64,000 nt of DNA from Bacteroidales bacterium (GCA_012839605.1 DUNA01000063.1:1-64000); one strand, 5' to 3'; shown: positions 49,109 to 60,340, counted from the stretch's first letter. Numbers and translations are program-made. The notes: generated from the letters alone by a model not told the origin.

Positions 49109-50065
49109 ATGGACCGTTACCAGTTCAACAGAGAAAAACTGGAATTCACTAAGGTGCGTCTTGGTTTGAAGACCGTTTTGAAACGCATTTCGCTGTTTGT
49201 ACTTGGCAGTATTGGTCTTGCTGTGCTGTATTATTTGATTTTCGGACTTTTCCTTTTTTCTCCGGCAGAAAGAAACTTGCAGCGAGAAACGCAATTGATG
49301 CAGAGTGAATACGAAAGGTTGGGTAGGGAAATGGAAAATGTCACAGCCGTCATTGAAGAATTGGACGCACGCGATAAAGGGATTTACGGAGCGGTGTTGC
49401 ATTCAACACCTTTGGAAGTGACGGAAGATGCAGATATAACACATTATAGAAATCTTATGGAAAATCAAGGTTTTGTGTTGGCGTATCATGCAGACTCTGT
49501 TATTACCGGGCTGGAAAAACGTATGGCGCGAGTAACGGCAGCTTTGTATCGGGCAGCCAACAAGGTATACGCAGATAGAGACAGTATGCACTTTCTGCCG
49601 GCTACTTTTCCTCTGCGCAACCTTCCTATGGAAGCGGTGGGAGCCACGGTGGGGCGCCGAATACATCCCTTTTATAAGATACCTATGGAGCATACGGGAA
49701 TGGACTTTCTAGCAGGACACGGAACGGACGTGCTGGCTACGGCAGACGGAAGGGTGGTGCATGTTTCACGTTCGGCCAGAGGTAGAGGGCATGTGATAGA
49801 AATTGAGCATCCGTACAGGGGATACAAAACGGTATATGCGCATTTGAGCGATATTTTTGTAAGAAAGGGGCAATACGTGGAAAGAGGGATGGTGATTGCG
49901 CGTATAGGTTCAACCGGGATGTCTTTTATGCCGCATCTGCATTACGAAGTAAGACAAGACGATTTGGTACGCGATCCGGTACATTATTATTTTATGGATG
50001 TGCTGCCTTACGATTACCATCAAATTATGTTGACAGCAAACAATACAGGACAATCTTTAGATTAA
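49109..50065 (+). CDS. M23 family metallopeptidase (tandem paralogue)
   Basis: TM plus coiled coil; HTGMDF and HLHYEV motifs. Confidence 0.9.
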   Translation: MDRYQFNREKLEFTKVRLGLKTVLKRISLFVLGSIGLAVLYYLIFGLFLFSPAERNLQRETQLMQSEYERLGREMENVTAVIEELDARDKGIYGAVLHSTPLEVTEDADITHYRNLMENQGFVLAYHADSVITGLEKRMARVTAALYRAANKVYADRDSMHFLPATFPLRNLPMEAVGATVGRRIHPFYKIPMEHTGMDFLAGHGTDVLATADGRVVHVSRSARGRGHVIEIEHPYRGYKTVYAHLSDIFVRKGQYVERGMVIARIGSTGMSFMPHLHYEVRQDDLVRDPVHYYFMDVLPYDYHQIMLTANNTGQSLD

Positions 50066-50070
50066 GAGAT

Positions 50071-50391
50071 ATGGGAAAAATGTATTACACCATTGGAGAA
50101 GTGGCCGAAATTATAGGTGAAAGCACCTCTTTGGTACGTTTTTGGTCAGGAAAATTCAGTGAATTCATTAAGCCGGCCAGGAACAAAAAAGGGAATCGGC
50201 TTTTCACAGCGGAAGATGTGGCCAATTATAAAATTATACATCATTTGGTAAAAGACAGGGGCATGACACTGGAAGGAGCCAGAGCCCGTATGCACGACAA
50301 CAAAGAGGGAGAAGACAGGACGGTTGATATCATTGCTTCTTTGAATCGCATCAAATCGCAGCTGTCGGAAATTAAAGATATGATGGAATGA
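50071..50391 (+). CDS. MerR family transcriptional regulator
   Basis: MYYTIGEVAEIIGESTSLVRFWSGKFSEFIKPARNKKGNRLFTAEDVANYKIIHHLV. Confidence 0.92.
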   Translation: MGKMYYTIGEVAEIIGESTSLVRFWSGKFSEFIKPARNKKGNRLFTAEDVANYKIIHHLVKDRGMTLEGARARMHDNKEGEDRTVDIIASLNRIKSQLSEIKDMME

Positions 50392-51179
50392 AATATAAAG
50401 TCATAGACATCATAGACGTGTTGGAGCAGTGGGCACCTACCCATATACAAGAGTCGTGGGACAATTCCGGTTTGTGTATAGGAAATACGCAAACGCCTGT
50501 GACGGGTGCTCTCGTATGTCTGGATTGTACGGAAGAAGTTGTTCAAGAAGCAATCTCTTTGGGAATCAACACGGTGATATCTCATCATCCTCTGATTTTT
50601 AAAGGATTAAAGCACGTGAGGTACGACACTCCTGTAGAAAGGACGGTGGCTTTGGCTATAAAAAACGATGTGGTAATATACTGTATGCATACGAATGCAG
50701 ACAAAGTCATGGACGGCGTGAGTGGAGAAATGGCCCGGAACTTGGGTTTGAAAAATATTTCTGTATTGGCTCCGGATGCCACGTGTCAAGAGCCATGCGG
50801 TCTAGGAGTCATAGGAGAGCTGCCGCAACCGATGGACATATCGCTATTTTTCGACTTGCTTAAGAAGACCTTTCATTTAAAACACTTTAAAGCGTCGCAT
50901 CTGTTTCATAACCGTGTGTCAAAAGTGGCTCTGTGTGGAGGAAGTGGTTCTTCACTGATTCCAAACGCATTAGAACAAGGAGCGCACGTTTTTGTAAGCG
51001 CTGATTTTAGCTACCATGCGTATTTGGATACTGCTCCGCGAATGGTGTTGGTAGATATTGGACATTACGAATCCGAGGTAGGTATCTGCGATGTTATCTG
51101 CAAGGAGCTTAAGAAAAAAATCCCTACCTTTGACGTCCGCAAAACAGAAATTGTTACAAATCCCATTAGAATATATTAA
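50388..51179 (+). CDS. Nif3-like dinuclear metal-centre protein
   Basis: SWDNSGLCIG; NTVISHHPLIFKGLK; YCMHTNADKVMDGVS; SADFSYHAYLD. Confidence 0.93.
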   Translation: MKYKVIDIIDVLEQWAPTHIQESWDNSGLCIGNTQTPVTGALVCLDCTEEVVQEAISLGINTVISHHPLIFKGLKHVRYDTPVERTVALAIKNDVVIYCMHTNADKVMDGVSGEMARNLGLKNISVLAPDATCQEPCGLGVIGELPQPMDISLFFDLLKKTFHLKHFKASHLFHNRVSKVALCGGSGSSLIPNALEQGAHVFVSADFSYHAYLDTAPRMVLVDIGHYESEVGICDVICKELKKKIPTFDVRKTEIVTNPIRIY

Positions 51180-51194
51180 GTTATCAATAGTATT

Positions 51195-51998
51195 ATGACA
51201 AAGAAAACGACAAAAAATGCCGGATCTCAAACAGGGTCCTTTACATTGTTGCAAAAAGCAGAACAAGATGGTGTGTTGACCATGGAGGATAAGTTGCGTC
51301 TTCTTTATCAGCTTCAGGAAACAGATTCGCAGATTGACCAAATCCTTCTGCTTCGCGGAGAGTTGCCGTTAGAGGTACAAGACTTGGAGGACGATATCAG
51401 CGGCATGGCAACACGTATAGAAAATTTGCAAAAAGAGATCAGAGGTATTGAAAAAGATATTTCTTCCCGGAGGATAGATGCTGACAATGCCAGGGCGATG
51501 GTGGCCAAATACGAGGCTCAGCAAGGAAATGTCAAAAACAGCCGTGAGTTTGATTCCTTGTCCAAAGAGATTGAGAATCAAAATTTGGATATGGAATTGG
51601 CAGAAAAATACATCCGTGAGTTTTCACTTTTGTTGAAAGACAGAAAAGAGAAACTGGAAGAAACAAAATTGGCGCACGAAGAAAGACAAAAAGACTTGGA
51701 GGTGAAAAACAAGGAACTGGATGTCATAGTCAAAGAAACGGCAAAAGAAGAAGAAGCATTACGTAAAAAAATAGAACAAATTTCTGCCCAAATAGATGCA
51801 CGCGTACTATCTGCTTATCAAAAAGTGCGGAACAACGCACGCAACGGATTGGCCGTTGTTACCGTAAAGCGTGGAGCATGCGGAGGATGTTTCAACAAAA
51901 TCCCCCCACAGCGTCAATTGGATATTAAAATGAGCAAGAAAGTAATTGTGTGTGAATATTGCGGCCGTATTTTGGTAAATCCTGAATTTGAAGAGTAA
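51195..51998 (+). CDS. Coiled-coil protein with C-terminal C4 zinc ribbon
   Basis: Long coiled coil; RGACGGCFNKIPPQRQLDIKMSKKVIVCEYCGRIL; follows Nif3. Confidence 0.9.
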   Translation: MTKKTTKNAGSQTGSFTLLQKAEQDGVLTMEDKLRLLYQLQETDSQIDQILLLRGELPLEVQDLEDDISGMATRIENLQKEIRGIEKDISSRRIDADNARAMVAKYEAQQGNVKNSREFDSLSKEIENQNLDMELAEKYIREFSLLLKDRKEKLEETKLAHEERQKDLEVKNKELDVIVKETAKEEEALRKKIEQISAQIDARVLSAYQKVRNNARNGLAVVTVKRGACGGCFNKIPPQRQLDIKMSKKVIVCEYCGRILVNPEFEE

Positions 51999-53187
51999 AA
52001 AAACCATACGCGAACAGTTTTTCTCTCTGCTGGGACAGACCTCCCCCTCTCCGTTAGGTGTAGAAATACATAAAGCAGAGGGGGTGTTTCTTCTGTCAGC
52101 TACGGGAAAGCGATACCTGGACCTCATTTCCGGTGTATCTGTAAGCTATGTGGGTCATGCCCGCCCCGAGGTAATCAAAGCGATTGAAGACCAGGCTCGC
52201 AACCATTTGCATTTGATGGTTTATGGAGAGTTGATCCAGCAGCCGCAAGTGCTCTACGCGTCTCTTCTTACGGAGCACCTTCCCAAGGCATTGAATTCAG
52301 TATATTTTGTCAATTCCGGGTCCGAGGCCAACGAAGCAGCCATGAAATTGGCCAAACGCATAACAGGCAGATCAAAGATGGTATGCTTCAAGAACGCGTA
52401 CCACGGAAGTACGCACGGAGCGTTGAGCATGATGGGGAACGAGTCGTTTCGCGGTGCTTTCCGTCCGCTGCTTCCGGGTGTGACGGCCTTGCGCTTCAAC
52501 AACAAGGAAGATTTGCAGCACATAGACAAGCGGACGGCGTGTGTGCTTGTGGAACCCATTCAAGCCGAGGCGGGAATCCGGCTGCCGGAGCTCGGCTTTT
52601 TGGAAGCCTTGCGTGAACGATGTGACCGTACGGGAACTTTACTTATATTTGATGAAATACAGACGGGTTTTGGTAGGACAGGGACCCTTTTTGCTATGCA
52701 AAAATACGGGGTAACACCGGATATGGTAACGTTGGCTAAGGCTTTGGGAGGAGGGATGCCTTTGGGAGCACTTGTATGCAACAAGACATTGATGGATGCC
52801 TGGCAATCCAATCCGGTACTGGGGCACATTACTACATTTGGAGGCCATCCCGTAAGTTGTGCTGCCGGGTGTGCCGCTTTTCAGGTGTTGCTTGAAAACG
52901 GGTGGGTGAAAGAAGTACATGAAAAAACGGAGTTCCTAAAGAAAACCCTTCGTGTTCATCCTGCTGTGTGTCAGGTGAGAGGAGAAGGGTTGTTGTTGGC
53001 TGTAGAATTGGGCAGCGCATCAAAAGTAGAACAAACCTTACAGCTGCTTCTGGAAGAAGGAGTAATGGCAGACGGGTTTTTATATTGTGACACAGCCTTT
53101 AGGATAGCACCACCTTTGTGTATTAATAAAGAAGAGCTGGAAGGGGCAGTTACGTCAGTATTGGCTGCTTTGGATAAATTGAAGTAA
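51988..53187 (+). CDS. Class III aminotransferase (acetylornithine/ornithine aminotransferase-like)
   Basis: YFVNSGSEANEAAMKLAKRITGR; LIFDEIQTGFGRTG; TLAKALGGGMPLGA. TTG start. Confidence 0.92.
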   Translation: MKSKKTIREQFFSLLGQTSPSPLGVEIHKAEGVFLLSATGKRYLDLISGVSVSYVGHARPEVIKAIEDQARNHLHLMVYGELIQQPQVLYASLLTEHLPKALNSVYFVNSGSEANEAAMKLAKRITGRSKMVCFKNAYHGSTHGALSMMGNESFRGAFRPLLPGVTALRFNNKEDLQHIDKRTACVLVEPIQAEAGIRLPELGFLEALRERCDRTGTLLIFDEIQTGFGRTGTLFAMQKYGVTPDMVTLAKALGGGMPLGALVCNKTLMDAWQSNPVLGHITTFGGHPVSCAAGCAAFQVLLENGWVKEVHEKTEFLKKTLRVHPAVCQVRGEGLLLAVELGSASKVEQTLQLLLEEGVMADGFLYCDTAFRIAPPLCINKEELEGAVTSVLAALDKLK

Positions 53188-53200
53188 AAAGGAACGCATT

Positions 53201-54721
53201 ATGGCAAAACAGGCAGCTGTTAGCAGAACAGCAAAAGCAAAGGCAAAAGAAAACGAAAAAAAGCAAGCGCAAGTTGAGCAGGTGGGTTTGGATATTGGGA
53301 AAGTGCCGCCCCAGGCCATTGACATGGAAGAGGCCGTGTTGGGTGCATTGTTGCTTGAACCGGCTGCATCGTTAGATATTGTGGGAACCATCAGGGAAGA
53401 ATATTTTTACAAGGACAGCCATAAAAAAATATTCACGGCCATTATGAACTTGGTCGCGGAACACAACCCGGTGGACATCTATACTGTAGCAGAAGAATTA
53501 AAAAACAACGACTTGTTGGATCAAGTAGGAGGTCCTTATTACTTAAGTCAATTGACCATGCGCGTGGCGGCTGCTTCTCACCTGGAATACCATGCCAAAG
53601 TGTTGACTCAGAAATACATTCAACGTGAGCTCATCAGTACCTCTTACTCCATTCTTAACACGGCTTTTGATGATACGGTGCCGGCAGATGAGTTGTTGGA
53701 TTCGTCGCAACAGCGGCTGTTTGATTTGGGAGAAATGAACCTGCGTAGGGATACGCGTCCCGTAAGGACTGTGTTGCAAGAAGTAGTGGACGAACTGTCC
53801 AGTGTACAGACAAGGGACGACGGATTGAGCGGACTCCCTTCAGGTTTTACTTCTTTGGACCGCATGACGTTGGGTTGGCAAAAAGCAGATTTGGTAGTTA
53901 TTGCTGCCAGACCCTCTATGGGAAAAACGGCATTTGTGTTGACTATGGCTCGGAATATGGCGGTAAACCACAACATTCCCGTAGCGTTTTTTTCCTTGGA
54001 AATGCCGGACGCCCAGCTTGTTAAAAGGCTGTTGGTTAGTGAAACAGGCCTTTCTTCACAGAAGATCAGAGGCGGGAAAAAATTGAAAAGCTTTGAGTGG
54101 GAACAATTAAACCAGCGTATTACCAACCTTTCAGAGGCGCCTTTGTATATAGACGATACGCCGTCTCTTTCCATTTTTGAATTTCGTGCAAAGTCAAGGC
54201 GTTTGGTGGCCGGAATGGGTGTGAAACTGATTGTTATCGATTACATGCAGTTGATGACGGGACCACCGGAATTACGCGGTATGCGCGAACAAGAAGTAGC
54301 CGCTATATCCAGGTCTTTGAAAGCCATTGCCAAAGAGTTGAACATCCCCATCATAGCTCTTTCACAGATGAACAGAGCGGCAGAAACAAGGGGAGGAACA
54401 CGCAAACCGCAATTGAGTGACTTGAGGGAATCCGGTGCTATTGAGCAAGATGCCGATATTGTGATCTTTTTATACCGTCCGGAATATTATGGATATAAAG
54501 AAGATGATTCAGGACGTTCTTTGGAAGGAATTGCCGATGTCATCATAGCCAAGCACAGGAACGGAGCCGTTGGTGAGTTTTCCATGCGCTTTAGGAGTTC
54601 TGAAATCCGTTTTATGGACTTGGACGAAGGTGGTCCGGATTTTGCTACCGATGAAACAGTGACGTACGCCTCGCGGATGAACCAAATGAACGACCTGAAT
54701 GATACCTTTGGCGTCTTATAG
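53201..54721 (+). CDS. dnaB: Replicative DNA helicase
   Basis: PPQAIDMEEAVLGALLLEP; ARPSMGKTAFVLTMARN; VIDYMQLMTG; LSDLRESGAIEQDADIVIFLYRPEYY. Confidence 0.98.
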   Translation: MAKQAAVSRTAKAKAKENEKKQAQVEQVGLDIGKVPPQAIDMEEAVLGALLLEPAASLDIVGTIREEYFYKDSHKKIFTAIMNLVAEHNPVDIYTVAEELKNNDLLDQVGGPYYLSQLTMRVAAASHLEYHAKVLTQKYIQRELISTSYSILNTAFDDTVPADELLDSSQQRLFDLGEMNLRRDTRPVRTVLQEVVDELSSVQTRDDGLSGLPSGFTSLDRMTLGWQKADLVVIAARPSMGKTAFVLTMARNMAVNHNIPVAFFSLEMPDAQLVKRLLVSETGLSSQKIRGGKKLKSFEWEQLNQRITNLSEAPLYIDDTPSLSIFEFRAKSRRLVAGMGVKLIVIDYMQLMTGPPELRGMREQEVAAISRSLKAIAKELNIPIIALSQMNRAAETRGGTRKPQLSDLRESGAIEQDADIVIFLYRPEYYGYKEDDSGRSLEGIADVIIAKHRNGAVGEFSMRFRSSEIRFMDLDEGGPDFATDETVTYASRMNQMNDLNDTFGVL

Positions 54722-55556
54722 GAACATTTTTCTTACAGGGATTTTGCTGTTGGGATCTCTTATACTTTCAGCACAAGAAACAGACAAACCGTGTTTGCCG
54801 GTACACGATGTCCCGCCGTCACGCTTGGCGTTTGGACCGGGAGAAAAAATCACGTTGATGGCCAGCTATACGTGGGGTGTGGTAAATACAGACGTAGGCA
54901 CGGTCTCTATGGAATTGAGTGAAAAAATCTTAGATGGGGGGGAACCGGGTTTTCAAGCCAAAGGTCGCATCCAAACGTTAAAATTCTTCAGTACTTTCTT
55001 TAAAGTTGATGATTATTACGAGAGCCATTTTAAGAAATCGAATTTGCGGCCCGTATATTTCATGCGAGATATTCATGAAGGAAAGTACACCATTCAGAAT
55101 TACTACAGGTACAATCAGGACTATTCCATCCAGGCACGCATCATACGCAAAGATGGGTCTGTACAGGATACGTTGTTACCGGGCAGGGTTTGTACGTTTG
55201 ATCTGGTCACCGTCTTTTATTTTTTACGGAACTTCAATGTAGACACTATGATACCGGGAGATGTGTCACCCATTTCTTTTGCCATTGACGAAGAAATCTT
55301 TGAATTGTATTTGCGTTTTGACGGACGTGAAGAAATACGTATCCCGGGTATGGGCACATTCAAAGCGTTGAAATTCTCTGCACAAACGGTAGCAGGTGTG
55401 GTGTTTGATGGGAAAGAAGATTTGCGCTTCTGGATTAGTGACGACAGAAACAGAATCCCGTTATTTTTGGAATCGCCCGTAGTCGTAGGAAGGGTGACAG
55501 GCAGGCTTTGCCATTATGAAAACTTGCGGTTCCCGCTTACCAGCAAGATAAAATAA
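54699..55556 (+). CDS. DUF3108 family secreted protein
   Basis: Signal peptide; FGPGEKITLMASYTWGVVNTDVGTVSMEL...FKVDDYYESHF; FWISDDRNRIPLFLESPVVVGRVTGRL. Confidence 0.85.
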   Translation: MIPLASYRNIFLTGILLLGSLILSAQETDKPCLPVHDVPPSRLAFGPGEKITLMASYTWGVVNTDVGTVSMELSEKILDGGEPGFQAKGRIQTLKFFSTFFKVDDYYESHFKKSNLRPVYFMRDIHEGKYTIQNYYRYNQDYSIQARIIRKDGSVQDTLLPGRVCTFDLVTVFYFLRNFNVDTMIPGDVSPISFAIDEEIFELYLRFDGREEIRIPGMGTFKALKFSAQTVAGVVFDGKEDLRFWISDDRNRIPLFLESPVVVGRVTGRLCHYENLRFPLTSKIK

Positions 55557-55557
55557 C

Positions 55558-55983
55558 ATGCATTCTAAAGAAACCATAACTCATAAAGGCATAGTTACAG
55601 CTACAAATCCCCTCAAAGTAGAGATTGTTACAGAAGGAGCATGTTCCGGCTGTCATGCAAAAGGATATTGTTCGCTGTCTGCAAAAAAAAGAAAAGAGAT
55701 TACTCGTTTTCAAGGAACGGAAGGATGGACTCCCGTATTGGGTGAAGAAGTTGTTATCAGTATGCATACACGATTGGGTTTTAAAGCCTTGTGGTATGGA
55801 ATGGGCATTCCTGCTCTTTTGTTGGGACTTTCCGTAACGTGTTTTTCCATATTGAAAATGAAGGAATGGGTGGTGGGGGTATTTGCTCTCTTGTGTATAG
55901 GAATCTATTATTTTGTTCTATATTTGCTCAAATATCGTATCCAAAATGATTTCTACTTTACTGTACACCGTCCTAATCCTTAG
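55558..55983 (+). CDS. SoxR-reducing system RseC/MucC family protein
   Basis: [33 protein letters not shown], followed by two TM segments. Confidence 0.9.
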   Translation: MHSKETITHKGIVTATNPLKVEIVTEGACSGCHAKGYCSLSAKKRKEITRFQGTEGWTPVLGEEVVISMHTRLGFKALWYGMGIPALLLGLSVTCFSILKMKEWVVGVFALLCIGIYYFVLYLLKYRIQNDFYFTVHRPNP

Positions 55984-56791
55984 CTTGTTAGGGGGATTAC
56001 TGGCGGTGGTGCTATACGTTGTTGCACAGAAATTCAACGTACAGGAAGATCCCCGTATAGATGAGGTTCTTGAAGTATTGCCGGGTGCCAATTGCGGCGG
56101 TTGCGGCTACGCCGGTTGCAGGGCTTTTGTAGAGGCTTTTGTCAACAATCCGGAACGTACAGATTTGTTTTGTCCTGTAGGAGGCAATAAAGCCATGCAG
56201 ATGGCTGCCATGGTTTTGGGTAGAGATACCCTGGAACAAGCCCCCAAGGTAGCCGTTGTGCGTTGCAACGGTTCTTGCCAAGTAAGGCCGCAACTGAACG
56301 TATACGACGGTTCGCCGTCGTGTGCCGTAGTTGCCGATCTATACGGAGGGGAAACGGCTTGTTCTTTTGGCTGCTTGGGATTGGGAGATTGTGTACAATC
56401 TTGTGCGTTTGATGCACTGACCATAGACCCGGAAACGTGCTTGCCTGTAGTTGATGAAGACAAATGTACATCTTGCGGAGCTTGTGTAAAGGCTTGCCCA
56501 AGAGGCATAATAGAAATCAGACCCAAAGGCCCGAAGAACCGGAGGATTTTTGTGTCTTGCATGAACAAGGACAAAGGCGCACTCACGCGTAAAGCTTGTC
56601 CTGTGGGATGTATCGGATGCGGATTGTGTGTAAAAGCTTGCCCGTTCGATGCCATTACTATTACTAATAATCTGGCGTATATAGACCCCGACGCATGTCG
56701 TTTGTGTAGAAAATGTGTGGCAGTATGTCCCACGCACAGTATTTTAGAAATCAATTTTCCGCCAAAAAAACAAGAGGTAGTTCATGAGTAA
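55946..56791 (+). CDS. rnfB: Rnf electron transport complex subunit B
   Basis: [21 protein letters not shown] plus several CxxCxxCxxxCP ferredoxin clusters. Confidence 0.96.
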   Translation: MISTLLYTVLILSLLGGLLAVVLYVVAQKFNVQEDPRIDEVLEVLPGANCGGCGYAGCRAFVEAFVNNPERTDLFCPVGGNKAMQMAAMVLGRDTLEQAPKVAVVRCNGSCQVRPQLNVYDGSPSCAVVADLYGGETACSFGCLGLGDCVQSCAFDALTIDPETCLPVVDEDKCTSCGACVKACPRGIIEIRPKGPKNRRIFVSCMNKDKGALTRKACPVGCIGCGLCVKACPFDAITITNNLAYIDPDACRLCRKCVAVCPTHSILEINFPPKKQEVVHE

Positions 56792-58130
56792 AACGTTTTC
56801 TATTGGAGGTATTCATCCAAACGACAGCAAGTTTTCCAAAGACGTGTCCATAGTGGACCTTCCTGTGCCCGAGCGTGTCTTTTTGCCTATGAATCAACAT
56901 TTAGGCATACCGGCTGCCCCGGTAGTGAAGAAAGGTGACACAGTTTTGGTAGGACAAGTGGTGGCGGAAGCTGCCGGCTTTGTTTCAGCTCCCATTCACG
57001 CTTCTGTGAGCGGAACGGTAACAGATGTAGGGTTGTATCCGGATTTTCAGGGCAAAAGGGTCCAGACCGTCGTCATAGAGACGGAAGGAGACGATTGGCT
57101 GGATACTATAGACAGAACGGCACAGGTGAAACAGGAAATCACTATGGTACCTAAGGATACGTTCCAGAAAATTCAAGAAATGGGTGTTGTGGGATTGGGC
57201 GGAGCGGCGTTTCCAACGTATGTAAAGCTGACGCCTATTGAGGGCATGAATCCGGAATTTTTGATTATCAACGGTTCCGAGTGCGAACCCTTCTTGACAT
57301 CCGACTATCGCTTGATGTTGGAACACGGGCAAGAATTGATGATTGGAGCAGAATTGATGAGGCGTGTTCTGGGAACGGGAGTAACGGGAGTCATAGGAAT
57401 AGAGAAAAACAAGCCGCTAGCCATCAAGGCTATGCAAAAGATAACGGCGGGCTATCTGCAATGGAAGGTGGTTCCTTTAAAAAAACGCTACCCTCAGGGA
57501 GGAGAAAAGCAGTTGATAGATGCGGTGTTGGGAAGGAAAGTAGCTTCGTTTGCTTTGCCTATTTCTACGGGAGCCATTGTCCAGAATGTAGGGACGGCTT
57601 TTGCAGTATATGAAGCCGTTCAAAAGAATAAGCCTCTGGTTACGAACGTGTTGACTGTCACCGGTAGTGATCCGAAAATACAATACAACTATCGATTCAG
57701 GATAGGAACTCCTATTGAAGACGTGTTGAAGACAGCCGGAGCGCTTGATGCTGAAGGAAATTTGTTGCCGCATATAGCAAAAGTAGTCAACGGAGGTCCT
57801 ATGATGGGCAAAGCCGTGGTAAACATGAAAGCACCTGTAGTAAAAAGCACTTCGGGATTGTTGTTGTTGACGGAAAAAGAGACAAAGCGTCTTGAACCGG
57901 GAGAATGCATTCGCTGTGCCAAATGTTTCCAAGCCTGCCCCATGCGCTTGCAGCCTTATTTGCTGTATCAATTGGCGTTGGCGGGACGAACGGAAGAACT
58001 GGACGAATACCGTGTTTTTGATTGCATTGACTGCGGTTCTTGCTTGTATGCTTGCCCGGCTCATTTGCCTTTGTTGGACTTGATTCGTTTGGCTAAAAAC
58101 ACATCGTTGAAGAATATAAGGAAAAAATAA
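56784..58130 (+). CDS. rnfC: Rnf electron transport complex subunit C
   Basis: [54 protein letters not shown]. Confidence 0.96.
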   Translation: MSKTFSIGGIHPNDSKFSKDVSIVDLPVPERVFLPMNQHLGIPAAPVVKKGDTVLVGQVVAEAAGFVSAPIHASVSGTVTDVGLYPDFQGKRVQTVVIETEGDDWLDTIDRTAQVKQEITMVPKDTFQKIQEMGVVGLGGAAFPTYVKLTPIEGMNPEFLIINGSECEPFLTSDYRLMLEHGQELMIGAELMRRVLGTGVTGVIGIEKNKPLAIKAMQKITAGYLQWKVVPLKKRYPQGGEKQLIDAVLGRKVASFALPISTGAIVQNVGTAFAVYEAVQKNKPLVTNVLTVTGSDPKIQYNYRFRIGTPIEDVLKTAGALDAEGNLLPHIAKVVNGGPMMGKAVVNMKAPVVKSTSGLLLLTEKETKRLEPGECIRCAKCFQACPMRLQPYLLYQLALAGRTEELDEYRVFDCIDCGSCLYACPAHLPLLDLIRLAKNTSLKNIRKK

Positions 58131-58131
58131 T

Positions 58132-59175
58132 ATGGATAAACTGCTTGTTTCGCCGGCTCCGCATATACATACCAAAGAATCCACAAAAGGGATTATGCTG
58201 GATGTCATCATAGCCCTTGTGCCGGCTGTATTGGTAAGCTTGTATTTGGCAGGAATCAGTGCTTTTCTGGTACTTGCCGTATCTGTGACCGGCTGTGTGT
58301 TGATAGAACATTTGATTGCCAAGTATTTAATGAAAAAGGAGACAACGGTACGCGACTTGTCGGCTGTTGTGACGGGGCTGCTTCTTGCATTGAATTTGCC
58401 CGTTTCTGCTCCTTGGTGGATGGTTTTGATTGGATGTGTGGTAGCTATTGGTATTGCTAAGATGACGTTTGGGGGATTGGGGCACAATCTCTTCAATCCG
58501 GCTCTGGTGGCTCGCGTTTTTTTGCTCGTTTCTTTTCCCGTTCAAATGACAAATTGGGCTTTGTCCAACGGTATGTTTTCACCGGAGAATCCCTTGATTC
58601 CCGGGTTTTTGTTGGGTGTCCAGGGACAGTTGCCCGATGCACTCTCCGGAGCAACGCCACTGGGTCTGGTAAAAGAAGGCATATCGCTCGGTCTTACTCC
58701 ACAGGCGTTGATCAACCAAGAGGGCTTGACGTATGGAAAATTGTTTTTGGGACACATGAGCGGCTCTATGGGAGAGGCTTCCGGCGTGGCTCTTTTGATT
58801 GGATTTGTCTACTTGTTGGTGCGAAAAGTGATTAAGCCTATTATCCCCATAGCTATTCTTGTAACGGTTGCTTTGTTCTCAGGGATCCTGTATTGGGTTA
58901 ACCCTGCACAATTTGCAGATCCGTTGTTTCATTTGTTAACGGGAGGCTTGTTGATAGGGGCCTTCTTTATGGCAACCGATTACGTGACTTCTCCCATGTC
59001 TCCCTTAGGTATGATAATTTTTGGAGTAGGTATTGGAGTAGTGACGGTAATCATCAGGGTGTGGGGTGCCTATCCGGAAGGCATGTCGTTTGCCATCTTG
59101 TTTATGAACGCTTGGGTACCGCTTATTAATAAAATCAAACCTTTTCCGTATCAAAAGGAGGTGAGTCGTGGCTAA
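58132..59175 (+). CDS. rnfD: Rnf electron transport complex subunit D
   Basis: KLLVSPAPHIHTKESTKGIMLDVIIAL; SGATPLG flavin attachment; FMATDYVTSPMSPLG. Confidence 0.96.
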   Translation: MDKLLVSPAPHIHTKESTKGIMLDVIIALVPAVLVSLYLAGISAFLVLAVSVTGCVLIEHLIAKYLMKKETTVRDLSAVVTGLLLALNLPVSAPWWMVLIGCVVAIGIAKMTFGGLGHNLFNPALVARVFLLVSFPVQMTNWALSNGMFSPENPLIPGFLLGVQGQLPDALSGATPLGLVKEGISLGLTPQALINQEGLTYGKLFLGHMSGSMGEASGVALLIGFVYLLVRKVIKPIIPIAILVTVALFSGILYWVNPAQFADPLFHLLTGGLLIGAFFMATDYVTSPMSPLGMIIFGVGIGVVTVIIRVWGAYPEGMSFAILFMNAWVPLINKIKPFPYQKEVSRG

Positions 59176-59758
59176 AAAATCTTCGTTTAAAAATATGTTT
59201 TTGACCCTGCTGTTGATTTGTTTTGGAGGGTCTGCCATATTGGGAGGTGTGTATTTGTTGACACACGGTCCTATAGAAGCAGCACAAACAGCTAAAGTGA
59301 ACCGTGCTTTAATGGGAGTACTGCCTGAATTTGACAACACCCCTTCAGAAGAGTGTTTTGAGATGGATTTGGAAGGACAGGTAATAAAAGCTTATCCGGC
59401 TTTGTTTAACGGAGAGCCGGTTGGATGGGCAGTAGAAGTAGTTACCACAAGGGGCTTTGGAGGTCCCATTCAGATTATGGTAGGCTTTTTGCCCGATGGC
59501 ACCATATTCAACTCGGCCCTTATATCGCACTCGGAAACACCGGGCTTGGGCGACAAGTTGGATGCGGAGAAAAGCGATTTCAGTACGCAGTTCAAAGGAA
59601 AGCATCCGGCAACGTTCACTTTGGCGGTAAAGAAAGACGGAGGTATGGTAGATGCCATTACAGCGGCCACCATCAGTTCCAGGGCGTTTTGCCATGCCAT
59701 GGAAGTGGCTTATAAGGCGTTTCAACACATTGCAACACAAGAAGGAGGCAAGGTATGA
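59168..59758 (+). CDS. rnfG: Rnf electron transport complex subunit G
   Basis: FMN-binding motif DAITAATISSRAFC; GTG start behind AAGGAGGTGAGTC. Confidence 0.94.
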   Translation: MAKKSSFKNMFLTLLLICFGGSAILGGVYLLTHGPIEAAQTAKVNRALMGVLPEFDNTPSEECFEMDLEGQVIKAYPALFNGEPVGWAVEVVTTRGFGGPIQIMVGFLPDGTIFNSALISHSETPGLGDKLDAEKSDFSTQFKGKHPATFTLAVKKDGGMVDAITAATISSRAFCHAMEVAYKAFQHIATQEGGKV

Positions 59759-60336
59759 GTAAATGGAAAATTATTACACAAGGGATTATTAAAGAGAATC
59801 CCACGTTTGTATTGGTATTGGGCATGTGTCCCACGTTGGGAACCACTACATCTGCCATCAACGGTATGAGTATGGGCTTGGCTACCACGTTTGTATTGAT
59901 GTTGTCCAATTACGTGATTTCCCTTTTGGCCGGTTTTATACCTTCTAAGGTAAGGATACCGGCTTTTATTATAGTCATTGCCATTTTTGTAACGGTGGTA
60001 CAGTTGGTTATGCAAGCGTACGTACCGGCGTTATACCAAACGTTGGGCTTGTTCATTCCTTTGATTGTGGTCAACTGTATTGTGTTGGGTAGGGCCGAGG
60101 CGTATGCCAGCAAAAACAAACCTTTGGATTCTTTTCTAGACGGTTTGGGTTCCGGATTGGGATTTACCTTGGCGTTGACCGTATTGGGAATAGTAAGGGA
60201 ACTGTTGGGAGCCGGGTCGTTTTTTGGATTGAAATTGATTCCGGGAGATGCCATCCTTGTCTTTATTTTGGCCCCCGGAGCGTTTTTGGCTTTAGGCTAT
60301 TTGATGGTGTTGTTTAATAAATTAAAGAAAGCCTGA
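59755..60336 (+). CDS. rnfE: Rnf electron transport complex subunit E
   Basis: GIIKENPTFVLVLGMCPTLGTTTSAINGMSMG; NCIVLGRAEAYASKN. Confidence 0.95.
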   Translation: MSKWKIITQGIIKENPTFVLVLGMCPTLGTTTSAINGMSMGLATTFVLMLSNYVISLLAGFIPSKVRIPAFIIVIAIFVTVVQLVMQAYVPALYQTLGLFIPLIVVNCIVLGRAEAYASKNKPLDSFLDGLGSGLGFTLALTVLGIVRELLGAGSFFGLKLIPGDAILVFILAPGAFLALGYLMVLFNKLKKA

Positions 60337-60340
60337 CGTT

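Noticed and set aside
48104-50065. Tandem M23 peptidases as a novel toxin/lysis pair
   Set aside because: Both keep intact zinc motifs and sit in the ordinary alaS-M23-M23-MerR neighbourhood seen in Bacteroidota; ordinary cell-wall enzymes are more likely.
57477-58496. 339-aa minus-strand ORF opposite rnfC/rnfD
   Set aside because: Antisense to two clearly conserved genes; translation is low-complexity and not protein-like.
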